The position numbers and the translations under genes were made by a program. DNA of 64,000 bases from the NCBI RefSeq assembly GCF_050947875.1, contig NC_134574.1, positions 108,182,469 through 108,246,468 of the forward strand, read 5' to 3'. Each line of letters begins with the position of its first letter. The first letter of the stretch is position 1. The stretch comes from Dermacentor variabilis. Lineage: Eukaryota > Arthropoda > Arachnida > Ixodida > Ixodidae. This document shows positions 1 to 14,699 of the stretch, one piece after another. The notes beneath the pieces were generated by a model. That model ran no database searches. It saw only the letters and a list, made by a program, of their open reading frames with translations, and was not told where the DNA came from.

Positions 1-2126
1 AGGCCTCCGTTTGACGGTTACATGTGACCTCCTGGAGCAGTGCCTGTAAAAATGCAACCTATCGTCGCACCTAAAAAAAGCGACCCGCAACTTTTACAAC
101 ACCAGTCAGAACCTTGCCCCTTCAGACACAGCGATCACCAAATGGGGCGTCCGCGCCCACTGCCTCACCGCGCGGCCCGCCAGCGGCGGAGCGTAAATAA
201 ACTGGACCGCACTCCGCAATGCCGGCATGCTTGGGCGACAAAAGCACACAACACGCCTTAAACTCCGTTGTGCCTAAGCAGACTCACATATTCAAGGACA
301 AAGGCCCCCTGATTTTCTCCCTTGTACCCGCTATTACTTGCGCCTGCGCAGAAACGTCGAGTGCCGTGAAACGCGCCCCGCCCCGCTGTACCTACAAGCA
401 ATTGTAGAAACGCCCCCTCCCCCCCAGCCATTCACAGCGGCTTCAAGTTTTTCGGCCAAGGCTGTAGCAACTATAGAGCAAGAAGGTTTCCTGCACAAGT
501 TGTGGCTATGTTAAATTAGTTTTCACTTTGGTCGCTACTAAAACCACGATGTTCTTCTACAGACAGGAGTCGTTCAGGCTTTACTCGTGTTCTTGCAGTG
601 GAAATGAAACGTGCTTAAGGGAATACTCTAGCTCGAGACCAATCCCAACGTCACGTATTCAAGTACATTCAAAACGCAGCAGTGATGTTGTAAGACGTTA
701 TCTTGACCGATTTCAATCAAATGAGAGTGAATCAAATGAATCAAACATTTGAGAGGGAAAGCTTTTTGTTGACATTAGGAAGAGGAAGTTTTATTTAGAA
801 CCTTGATTTAACAAGAAATAAAGAATTATTGGTAAGTTAAAGTAATGGAAGCCTGAAATTTACAAGTGCCTACCTCAGCATCGACAGCAGACATCGCATT
901 TCCGTTAAATTGATCCGCTAGATCACGTAAAGCGGACAAATTCTGTATATAACATTACTGCTTACGTCAATTTGTTGCAAAGTTCAGAAGGGTTTGGAGA
1001 AGTCTGAATAACAAATTTGTTTCATATTTGAAAGCAATGTGTGATACATCAATTTTCTCGGCTTCAGATGTAGTATTAGGTGCAGTTTACACATTTGTGA
1101 CATCATTTTTCATTGCCGATTTACAGTGTTCCATACTTGATAGTCTTGTTTCTCGAAATTTTACAGTTGTTAACAATATATAATCACACTTCGACGGCCA
1201 AGGTAAAAAACTCGCAGTTTCCCCGAAACGCCAAACATGCATTGCGTTAGCAAATTAGTAGACAACTATACTGAGTAAGAACAGTAACTTTATCGGCCGT
1301 ATAAACCTGTAAACATTAGCTTACTAAATTAACAAGTATCATATAACCCACGCACAGGCAAACATGAACACACCACACTCGATGACCGCGACCACACGCT
1401 GTCAAAAGGGTTCCGAGAGGAAGCGCGGCAGAAGCAGCGAGCGAAGTGCTGCCTATCGCTTCAAGATAATGGGAGCGTCACGAATACAGCACGCACGCAG
1501 CGATGACTGACTGCGCCTTTGGCGAACCTAGACTCTGTTCGCACAGAGGAGATTGCTGTCAAGATACAGCGCGCGGGCTCGTGCCATATGGAGCAACCGC
1601 CGGAGTAGAATGACCCCCTCTTCCCGTCACTCCCCTTTTCCCGGAGCCTTCGGGCGACGGAAGACGGCGCGCTTCCTCCCCGCTATCCTCCGTTGCACGC
1701 GTGAGATTAAGCCGCGATCGTCAGCTCACCGTCGCACGATTTCCCTCGCCCATACAGCATACGGCCCGCGGCGACGATGTAATCGTCCTTGGACACTATA
1801 CGGAACATAACGACGACGGCGACGGCGAACATTCGCTTGGAGTGGCCGTATAATTTCATTTGTTTATTCATTCATTTAGTTTGCTTATACAAGAAACCAA
1901 AGGGTCCTAGACAAAAGGCGTTTCCTTGCACCTGACTTGGCGAACTGTACACGGAGGAAACAGCGCTATACAGCGCAAAAATTGCTGTGGCTTGGAAATT
2001 ACGCTTCATAATATTACCTTTTTTCCTTTCAGTGTAGCAAAACTCACTGTATTCGGTGCAGCGGTAGCCGAGAAAAACGAATGATCTGTTCCCATGTATT
2101 TAGGGGAGAGCGCCCGAACTATGCTT
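1..2126. other. Gene-free spacer
   Basis: No convincing gene. Open frames are short, lack family features and overlap in several frames. Around 890-1200 the text 'aagcggacaaatt' and its surroundings resemble the interior of the foldback element at 2996-3727, so a diverged relative may lie here. The stretch 1380-1850 is more GC-rich than its surroundings, but I see no recognisable product. Confidence 0.5.
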
Positions 2127-2230
2127 CAAATATCACTTACAGCGCATTCATAGACAAGGGACCGAAAGAACGACGAAGACAAGTCGTTCTTTAGGTCCCT
2201 TATCTATGTATGCGCTGTAAGTGATGTTTG
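2127..2230. repeat. Near-perfect 48-bp-arm hairpin
   Basis: Two 48-nt arms (2127-2174 and 2183-2230) are inverted copies of each other with about four mismatches, separated by an 8-nt loop. This is either a small foldback MITE or a local inverted duplication. No coding content. The arms carry the text 'atcacttacagcgcat' near the outer ends. Confidence 0.9.
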
Positions 2231-2519
2231 AAACAATGGAATACCAACTAGCCTGTACCCAAACCTTGCTTCAGTAAACTTTGCCGTAGAGGTTATGAGA
2301 CTGTGCCAATTTGTCCAAGGATTCGTCGGGCACATTTTGCCCAGCAGCTATACCATTTTTGGCGCACCGACGGAACCTGCTAAACAAGCATGTAAATTCT
2401 GGGCATCGGGCGAAAATCAGCCTTGCAAGTCACTAGCGTATCCTTTGGCACAGGAGCCAGTTTATGGCTAGTTCTACCGTAAGCTTCCGCCATCGGAATG
2501 AAACGGAAACTACGTCACG

Positions 2520-2992
2520 GCCCGACATAGCTATGTCCAGCCTGCCTGCTTCAAGCCAAATGGGTGGCCATCTTTGAGCCATTTGTCCCCTTTACACGAA
2601 GTGTTCCGGGCCGCTACAGCTTGTCATTTGGCATCCAAAATCACCTACTAGGAGGCCACGGGCTAATGTTGAGGAGAGAGACACCCCTTTCCAAACTTTC
2701 AGGTCCCTTAATGACCGAGTACCTGGCACGGGGCGCTCATGCACCTATTTCAACCCACAGCAACGGTGGACAACCATTAACAAGGCCGTCAGTGGTTAGA
2801 CAAGGGCTCCCAGAGAGGCCACATCTAATGATCTTAATAGATCCCCTGTTCGAGATGATAAACCCAACAAGTACCCACGCACCTGCACAAGGACCATCTC
2901 TGCCCATAAAAAAACCGGTGGGTTTCCAATGGCACCGGGATTCGAACCCAGTACCTCGTGAATGCGAGGCAGAAGCGCACAGGTCTACGTCA
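2520..2992 (-). repeat. tRNA-like (SINE-type) interspersed repeat
   Basis: On the minus strand a pol III B-box-like string, GGTTCGAATCC, lies near 2935-2950 inside a tRNA-arm-like context. A longer unique-looking body follows toward 2520. I read this as a tRNA-derived SINE or related repeat, but no convincing A box was found. The 155-codon plus-strand open frame across it looks spurious. The repeat directly abuts the TTAA-flanked foldback. Confidence 0.4.
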
Positions 2993-2995
2993 GAC

Positions 2996-3727
2996 TTAAG
3001 AGGAAGCTTTAGCTCGGGTGCTCCTATCTAAATACATGTAAAAGCAGAATTCGTTTTTCTCGGCAACCACTGCACCAAATTTGACGAGGTTTGTTGCATT
3101 TAAAAGAAAAACTTAAGATCTAGTGACTGTTGGTTTCGGATTTTTGATTTAGGTCGTCAATTTCTTATTAAAAATTGGCAAAAATTGAAAATTTTCAAAA
3201 AACGAAACTTTCAAGTTTACAGCTCTGTAACTCAGCAACTAAAATTGATAATACAATTCCGTGAACTGCATCTAATAGTACATCTAAAGCGGACAAAATT
3301 GATAGGTTACACATGAATGTCAAAAAATATTGTAAAATGGAAATATAGGTTTTGCAGAACCCTTGTAAACAACGTAACAAATTCACGTAAGATATAAAAT
3401 GACGTATCGAATTTGTCCGCTTTCAATGATCTGATGGATCTCGTTCACAGAACCGCGATATCTGCTCTTGATGCACTGTTATAAATTCGTAAACTTCATG
3501 CTTCTATTTTTTCAAACTTTCGAATTTTTGAAAACCTTTTTAACTAAATTCAGGAACTAAATAGAAGTTCCGCGACCAACAGTCACTAGAATTTCACTGT
3601 CCCTCTCAAATGCAACAAATTTCATTAAAATCGTTCCAGGGGTTATCTCAGAAAAACGTTTTTGCGTTTTTACATGTATTTGAATAGGCCGCGTCGGAGT
3701 TGAGCCCGAGCTAAAGCTTCCTCTTAA
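2996..3727. mobile_element. Foldback MITE flanked by TTAA
   Basis: Both ends carry the inverted sequence GAGGAAGCTTTAGCTCGGG bordered by TTAA (2996-2999 and 3724-3727). The inverted similarity continues inward: an ATACATGTAAAA block, then 'tttgttgcatttaaaag', then 'tagtgactgttgg'. An inner pair around 'aagcggacaaa' (about 3288) and 'tttgtccgctt' (about 3413) follows. No transposase frame is present. TTAA borders fit a piggyBac-type target duplication, but the terminal bases are not a standard piggyBac end, so the superfamily is open. Confidence 0.85.
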
Positions 3728-4575
<848 letters not shown>

Positions 4576-6954
4576 AACGCTGAAAACCAACTTACCCATG
4601 TTGAATGTGCGCTCGAGGTTTCCCTATGCTAGATGTCCGGCTGGTTGATAAACCTGCAACATAAAATGTGAAGTGTTGCTTCAGAAGACAAACACCGGAA
4701 GTAAAGGAACGTCTGCTCCTGCAGCAGAGTTTATTCGGATCAAATGGAACACACGGTTGGCGAGTAACGATAGGCGCCTAAGAGTTAAAAAGCGTCGCCA
4801 CTGCGAGAATAACCTTGAACTTCATTTCCATCCGTCCTACATACAGGTGACAGGGACAGAGATTCCCTTAATTCAGATTGGCTAGATCGGCGTTCCTTAT
4901 GAGTATGATTGGCAACACGAGTCAAAACTGCATAAATGGTCTAGTAGTTATTTGTTAAATATTGGTTAAAAAGCAGTAGGAGCACATAAAGGTTCGTTCA
5001 TAATTGCACTTACAGAGGTTCATACCACCGAGGCAGCGGGGTCTTCAATTGCTTCTCTTATTGCAGTCGTCACGCGTGGTGCATTTGCCCGAGAACGGCA
5101 GAGGTTCGGTCTTGTCGATAAGACAATGCAATACTTAGTGCGAATATTACACGTAGCCAGGAACCTAACTTCAACAGACACACACAGGCAGTAAGGCTAT
5201 ATGCGAAACTCTAACGGACCATTCATTCAAAAACGATAACTCTTTCTTTAGACGAAAGTAAAGAAAGTATACTCGCGCACAGAGCACATAGCCACATAAT
5301 TTTCACGGCTTCAGCTGTATTCCTAGCAAGAGTGCCTTCGTTCTTTGACAAAATAGTACATTTATGAATAGTATCTGTTGAAGTCAGCGCATGTTTCCAT
5401 CTCTTTAATTAGAGCATGTTTTGTACGCGGTATTCTTTGTAGCATTTTTTCCTCTGCCACAGGGACAACATGACGCCATGGACAAGACGCGATTACTCAC
5501 ACAGCACCAGTACCCTGCCCTAGATTAAAGAAGTCGCCTCACCTGAAATCTCCGGGTTGCGTGACCGACCTGACTGCGTCCAACGGTTCGATGGAGAGCA
5601 CGCACTAGGTAGGCTTCGTTTTCATCGGCCAGCTTGTGAACGCTTCCGTCGGCCCTTCTGAATGATAATGATGATAATGACCTTAAAATTATTGGCACGT
5701 ATCCACTCAGGGGTCTTGGCCAAGAGTCAGATAGATTTGATGTGTGTGCTAAAGGAATAAATTTAAGGAAGACGCAGTTCAACCACTTCCTTCTACCTTT
5801 TCACCGCTTTAGTGCTGCAAGAAAAAAAATGCTTGAAAGAACTCTTCGAAGATTTAAGGTTTGAAGGAGTGCTCGTTAGTATGCATCCATGGTAGAAACA
5901 GTGCTAAAGACACGGACTATAAGGAACAAGACTGCGCTGACAGCCAACAATCGCTGCTATTGGGCATGCACAAATCCTATATAGCTTGAAAAGGAAAGGG
6001 AATTTGGCAATAAAACTGAGGGGACAGGTCTTCGAAGGCATAGCCTGGCCTTAAGAGAACCTGTCGTTCTTTAGTTTGGGGCCTTTACCCTGGTATTTAG
6101 CCGCATGGCTGTTTTCTCCGCTGTCCAGTAACGTACGAGGTACACCGAATATATGCCTGGCTAAATTTTGTATGTTTCCCTTTTTTTGAACTTTTCACTT
6201 GGTGATTGTTGATTTCAATTGAACACGCAGGCTCGCCTTTCAACTTCCCTTACCTTAGAGCAGTTATAAAAATTGATTTTTGTATACAACTTCGAATAAT
6301 CCACCCATTTCACGGCCCCTCTCTCCTAGTGGGTACGAGTCACACAATCGAGGGGCGGCAACCAGTGGCAGCAACAGCAGATGGTGCATACCGTGACTGC
6401 TGTTACCGCGCAACAGTTCCGCTCCCTTGGTGTTGCTTATTAAACGATTAGATCATTGGAAATATTGAGTCTAAATGTTTGAGCTTGAATTATGCACTGC
6501 TTGTGAAACCATATATGTCGTTCTCCATGCCTGACGAAATGAGAACGCATTCCTTGCATTCGAGTATTTGTACTTGAATCTTGTTTTCCTGCTGCAATCG
6601 AACCGTTAGCCTGGAAACTCTGAAGGGGGACACAATTAAGTGCGTTTCGAGGATTCACTAACTGTGAGCAGCATGCGAATGACCTCAAGAGCGGAAGACG
6701 AGTTCTTCATTGAGTGGCCTATATTTTTGCCGCTGTGCATATGACCGCTGACAAGCTACTCTGCATAGGGAGGGGGAACGGCATCGAAACATTGCCGAGG
6801 GAAGCGAAGAATGAATTTGGATAAAACAGAAAGAAGATGTGCGAGTAAACGTCAAAATGATATTTACAGGTAAGACGGTGGCAAGAAATTCTGGTTTTAT
6901 GTCATGCAGTGTCACGAAGCCTAAAGCTTTCCAAGAACGCCCATGTCTGAGACA
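4576..6954. other. Gene-free spacer
   Basis: No supported gene. Open frames are below 90 codons with no domain signature. No clear terminal repeats were found by eye. Confidence 0.4.
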
Positions 6955-7060
6955 GAGAGAGAGAGAGAGACAAAGAGAAAATGTTCAGATGCACAGAGGT
7001 TAACCAGATTCACTGCGCAGTCGGTTACTCTGCACACGAGCACTGAAAAAGCGTAGAGAA
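6955..7060 (-). repeat. Interspersed repeat end with (GA)n tail
   Basis: A (GA)n run is followed by 'aggttaaccaga' and then 'cggttactctgcaca'. The same order (purine tail, GGTTAACCAG-like block, GGTTTGCTACCCT-like block) recurs at 46945-47015 and, in the opposite orientation, at 63165-63240. I take these to be three diverged copies of one dispersed repeat. The family is not identified. Confidence 0.45.
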
Positions 7061-8142
7061 TATAAGGAAAACCGAAGATATGAAATTATTCTGTCCGCAC
7101 AAACCCGAGTAAAGCAACTGATGAGTGCGCTTTGCTTTCTAATTCTGTTCCGATGCTTAAGAAAAAAAACCAAATAAAAGGAACACGCACACGCACGCGC
7201 ACAGACATAATAGCGGTTTTAGAGCAACGTGGTTGACGTCAATTGTGAATAGTGTCCAAAAATTCACTGTTCTGTTAGGGGACGGCTCTCAAGCTTATCT
7301 AGCGAGGTGCAAAGATCTTTTCTTTGTCCAACAAAATGAAGTTAATATCACAGCAGGTTTGCAATTGTCTCTTTTGACAGACCGACATCTTTTATTGAGT
7401 AACACAGATTAAACAGATACACGATAATTGGACCAATAACCTAAACGGCTGATGGCTTGTCGAAAAAAAAAGTTTAAACATCATTTGACTACCCATACAC
7501 AGGACGCATTCACGTTTCAATTAAGAACGGGAAAATAAACCATTCACATACAAGTAAGCCATAGATATATGCACAATTTGCGTGTATACATAGTTAAACC
7601 TGATAAAAAATGGCACATTCACTAGGCGCATTATTACAGTGATAACAATTAAAGATTGTTTAGCAACATAGTGCAATTTACATGACCGTTTAAGACTTGG
7701 GAGCGACTTTCGTTGCACAGATATCCTGCCGAATCCTACTCGTGTCCTACAGTTCTCATTCGGGACCTCTGGCCATTCCGATGAGGGAGAAGTAGGCGTT
7801 AGAGTGAATGCTACTCCATGTCATGCATAGACGAAAAAATGAGAATTACGTCACGCAGGAGGCAAGCCGTGCGAAAGGTGGAGCCTTAGAAAGGGTATTT
7901 AGTGAACAAAGGCTCTGGTTTGTCAAACCCACCGAATTGCATTGGGCCAATGTAGGTTGCCATGCAAGCACGCGGAGCAATCTCATGGTATCCGCTCTTG
8001 GCCTCGGTATATATAAACGCAACCCGACATAAAAAAAACGCAACCCATTTTCATAGGCAGATCAAACGGCTGCGTATGTTTCTATATATATACTGGGTAC
8101 TCAAAATTAAGCTTTGTGGATTTTTTTTAATTATGCACTGGG
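7061..8142. other. Gene-free spacer
   Basis: No gene recognised. A short AT run near 8085-8100 lies just outside the left end of the next foldback. Confidence 0.4.
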
Positions 8143-10992
<2,850 letters not shown>

Positions 10993-11008
10993 ATGATTAC
11001 GTAATCAT
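10993..11008. promoter_or_regulatory. Perfect 16-bp palindrome with TTACGTAA core
   Basis: ATGATTACGTAATCAT is its own reverse complement. Its centre, TTACGTAA, is the known consensus for PAR-bZIP/E4BP4-class factors (vrille and Pdp1 in insects) and is close to C/EBP sites. It ends 10 bp before a TATA box. A role in serpin 1 transcription is inferred. Confidence 0.55.
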
Positions 11009-11018
11009 AGTGATAATG

Positions 11019-11054
11019 TATAAAAGTAGTCGACTGCTTAGTTAAGTCATTATT
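11019..11054 (+). promoter_or_regulatory. TATA + initiator core promoter of serpin 1
   Basis: TATAAAAG at 11019-11026 is followed by TCATTA at 11047-11052, close to the arthropod initiator TCAKTY. The presumed +1 A at 11049 puts the TATA start at -30, the expected spacing. AAG|GTATGC at 11061-11068 could be a 5' splice site giving a very short first exon. The next acceptor is the pyrimidine-rich stretch ending in AG at 11230-11231. It drives, or once drove, the damaged serpin that follows. Confidence 0.55.
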
Positions 11055-11231
11055 CACCAAAAGGTATGCCGAGGCAACTGCGGAAACGCCCATTGGATCA
11101 GGGACTTAAGGGAAGTCCAAGCAAGATAAATTGATGCCTGTCTGGCGGTGTAATATTGTACGGTTACTGCATCTTCTTGGACCAATTAAACGCAATTTTT
11201 TTAATGATTCATTCTTTACCCCTTCATTCAG

Positions 11232-11960
11232 ATACGGTCAAGAGATCGCGTCAACACTGCTTGGAATGTGCCCCCTAAAATGCTCCCTGAACGCCTACGC
11301 GTTTCTGCATTGCATAAGAAAGAATGACAATATTGTTTTCTCACCCTTAATTGTAGGAATGGCAATCTCTAGGACCGGTAAAGTCGCTGAAGGCAGCACA
11401 AAGGACGAACTATCTTTCACAATTTATTTGAACGAATGTAGCCACAAAATGCAGTACTTTGACTGATTAGTAGCTGAGTTTTGAACTCCAGACTTAACGA
11501 TCGACGTGGTCAACCGGGCCTACAGCGCACCCACGCTCAAGGTTCATCGCAACTACCTGCCACTTCGTCAACGTTCCTTCCGGGCCACCGTGAAATCTGT
11601 GAACTTCATGAACAACTCCGAGGCAGGTCGCGAAGAAGCGAATGCATGGGTCTGGCAGCAAACAAAGTTCAATATTAAGGACTTGCTTTCTCCCAATACG
11701 GTGACTCCTGAAACACTGCTCACTTTGTTGAGCGCCGTGTACTTCAAGGCAAAATGGAACTCTCCTTTCGACAGGCGCGGCAAATGGCGTGTGATGTTCT
11801 ACGTCAGTGGTGTAAACGTCGTGAAAGTGAACGTGATTAATCAAATGGGACAGTCTGAGGAACTGGATGCTCCGATCCTAGAGATGCCGTACAATTGGGA
11901 ACACATATTTTCATGATTATTCTTCTTCCAAAGAACAGGGAAGGAATCTGTTCTGGCCGC
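11232..11960 (+). pseudogene. Serpin 1 pseudogene (start lost, frameshifted, 3' third missing)
   Basis: The exon opens after a splice acceptor at 11230-11231. Exactly 28 nt later comes the L-G-x-C segment, the same spacing as in serpin 3. This places the ancestral ATG at 11245-11247, where the sequence reads ATC. Serpin helix A and strand features follow (NDNIVFSP, then GSTKDEL). The frame closes at a TGA at 11464 and resumes after a shift in the frame holding VVNRAYSA, VKSVNFMNN, EANAWV and LLSAVYFKAKWNSPF. At about 11914 another shift gives a stop, with MIILLPKN-like text continuing in a neighbouring frame. Similarity ends near 11960, so helix H onward and the whole reactive loop are missing. 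The retained promoter and intron argue for a duplicated rather than a processed pseudogene. Confidence 0.85.
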
Positions 11961-12985
11961 CAGTGTATCTGAGCGTCATTGCAAGAAAAAAGGTTTTGAC
12001 CCTGCATGAAACATTTTTTTAAAACTCGACGTAAGACATCTCTCTCTGGTTGTTACAAAGTGCGTGCCCGCATGTCCCTCTCGATATGGCCGCCATTGAC
12101 GCATCAGCCACGGCGCCGATCACGCGAGGGTGGGGAGGGAAGCTCACCCATTGTTTCTCAACTCACCTCACGTGTTCGTAACGTGAGTAGCCGGCGCGCG
12201 ACGAAGTACAGGATAGCCGCAGCGATCATACAGACAGAGAAAGACCGTCACGATCTTCAGCAGCGAGGTACCAGAAGCCTGACGCTTCTTCAGACCGGGA
12301 TTTCGACGGGTACGCCAAAGAGAAGCCTCGAGTTCCGAACTGCTCTCCGTGAGACTCTTACCTTTCTGCCAATCGTGTTTAGTCTTTTGTTTATCACACC
12401 AACGCGTTTTATTTTTTGCATATTCTGTTAGTGTAGCGCCTGCCGTGTTTACTGCCGTGTATATTTTTGATTTGTCATGCGAACTTTTTTATTTCTTCTC
12501 TACACAAGTTTTCGCGGGGTGAGCTTTCTCTTGCGCGTCGCGTTAGAGTTTCTACGCAGTTAATCTCTTGGCTTCGGCGAAGCTACGAACAATTGCGGGC
12601 ACTTTGTGTGCGATGGTTTTCGTGTTCGGCCGCCTAGTTTTCTTTTCTTAAATTCTGATTGCTTGTTTTCGTGTCGCCTCCCGTCTCATGTCTCTGGTTC
12701 GCAATTGGTAAGCAGTCGAACCAGCCTTAAACGCGTGCGGAGTGGGTCTGTTGTCGACTGATGCTCTCCTTTCCGTAGAGCGCAAAAATTTAACGACCCT
12801 ATTTTGGCGCTGGTCCATATCCATACATAGCCTTGTACAAAGACTTAAGTAAATTTATATCAACCCAGTCTTTCTTACGCAAATAGCATTATTGGCCTAC
12901 TTCAGCCGTTTTTATCCCATCCATCCATCCATCCAACTTCTCACACCAACTCAGCCTCCCAAGTTTTCTCTCTGCCTGGGCCACT
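11961..12985. other. Gene-free spacer
   Basis: An open frame at 12006-12431 shows no domain. A short (CATC)n run at about 12911-12933 is of the kind that often ends tick LINE copies, but no coding remnant was recognised beside it. Confidence 0.4.
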
Positions 12986-14380
12986 AAGTATGTTTTCCTG
13001 GTCGTGATGTCATCGCGGTCATCCCATTGTCGTCATTCCAACTTCGTGACGTTTTTCTCCTGTCATGCCATCTTCTTCACGCCTTCTGCACCGACAAAGT
13101 CACCGAAGTTGTACAATAGCTTGGACCGCTGGGAATGGGCTCCTGGTTGTGTGGTCCTCGTGTTGATTGCATCGCCGTCATTTTAGCTTTCTAGACACTC
13201 GTCATGCCATCGTCGTAAGAACATAGTTTTCATACAGTCGTCATGCACTCGCTGTCACACTGCCATAGTGATGCCGTCATAGAAGTACAATCATTGTCAT
13301 TCCAGCATCGTTATCGGACTCCCGTTATACTGTCGTCGTCACCCCTTCTGCTCCGTCCCAGTGACCAAGCTGTCTCGTAGCTTGGGCCCGTAGATGTTTG
13401 TTCAGGGTCATGATTCCATCATGTTCACTGCATTGCCGTCATTCCAACTTTTTATTGGACTGTCTTTACGCCGTCGACTCCACACAATCGTCGTCACACA
13501 GCCGTGGCAATACCGTCATCGACATGCTGTCGTTTTCATCGCTGTCGTTACTTCAGTAACGTCATCATATTGTCGTCTTGCCGTCTTCATCATAACACCA
13601 TCGTCGTTTCATCGACGTCAATCTTTCTTTGTCATTGTACTGTAATCACGCTGTCGTCATTCAACCATGATTATGTCACCCTTCTCGCGCCGTCATCGCG
13701 GGACAGTCGATATTATGCCTCCAAAGTCGGACCGTCGTCGTAACGCCTTCGTAGTCACGCTATAATCGGCAATACAGCTTCATCATCCAACTCTCGTCAT
13801 GCTGTCATTGTCACGCCTTCGTCGTCAAACAGGCTTCCTAATAAATTCTTCGTCACGCCATTGTCAACATACACGCGTCGTCATCCCACTGTCCTCACGC
13901 TGCTGTCATGCGTCCGACGTTACTGCGCATCATTGTCATAAAGTTGTCGTCATGCATTCGATGTCATAGCGTCGTCGAGATTCCATTGCGGTCGTTCCAT
14001 GGCGATCATTGTAACTTAAGACACCCAACTCTCTTCATGCCGCCGTCGTCGTGCAGTTGTCGTCAGGCCATTCTAGTCACGCTCACGTTTCACCGTCACC
14101 ATCACGTCAGTATCGTCTTCCCATTGTTGCCATGCCATTGTTGTCATGCTTTCTTCGTCGATGCATCGATGTCACTCCTTGTTCAATATTTTATTGTAAT
14201 CATGCTTTCACCATTCAATTGTGATTACGCCGTTTTTCATGCCGTCGTCCTCCCACAGACGCTATCATTCATCCTTTGTATTACCGAGGCCACCATGCCA
14301 TCTTGGTCACACCATCGTCGTCTTTCCCTCTATGTCCGGTTGTCTTGATATCGTCTTAGTCACACCATTGTTGTTTTATA
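12986..14380 (+). repeat. Degenerate GTCATC/GTCGTC satellite array, plus orientation
   Basis: About 1.4 kb is built from diverged words such as GTCATTCCAACTTCGT, TGTCGTCATGCC and CACGCCTTCTGC. A longer unit recurs about 259 bp apart: 'cttctgcaccgacaaagtca...agcttggaccgctggg' near 13082 and 'cttctgctccgtcccagtga...agcttgggcccg' near 13342. The open frames at 13394-14562 rich in S, H, R and V are products of the repeat. An inverted relative occupies 52080-53340. Confidence 0.75.
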
Positions 14381-14384
14381 AGAA

Positions 14385-14690
14385 GAAAGGGCTGTTGATC
14401 GGAGAGCAGACGGGAACATACAATATTCTAGTTGACACTTACAGAAAAAAGTGGAACCGGGCAGGCCATGTAACGCGTAGGACACATCCCCCGGTGGACG
14501 AGTTGAGTTCCGGAATAGGCGTCCAGGAAAGGGAAGGGCGATCGAGGATGGCAGAAAATTAGGTTCGAAACTTCGAATGAGCTAACGCAAGGTAGATCGC
14601 TGTGGTAGGTCTTCGTCTTGCACTAGACATGAAAATAGGCTGCTGCTGCTGATGATGATACTGATGATAATGGCCGCCGAGCGTTGGCGG
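14385..14690 (+). mobile_element. RTE-type LINE 3' fragment
   Basis: A WNRAGHVTRRTHPPVDE-like segment followed by a region rich in R and G matches the C-terminal tail that RTE LINEs carry downstream of reverse transcriptase (compare the GHV..R part of the copy at 48.9-51.4 kb). It ends in CTG/GAT triplet repeats at about 14640-14672, the same kind of tail. Only the extreme 3' end is present. Confidence 0.55.
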
Positions 14691-14699
14691 TTTTAGTTT

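Noticed and set aside
2564..3031. 155-codon plus-strand frame
   Set aside because: It runs across a tRNA-like repeat and into a foldback arm, with no family feature.
13394..14562. His/Ser/Val-rich frames of up to 146 codons
   Set aside because: They are products of the degenerate GTC-rich satellite.
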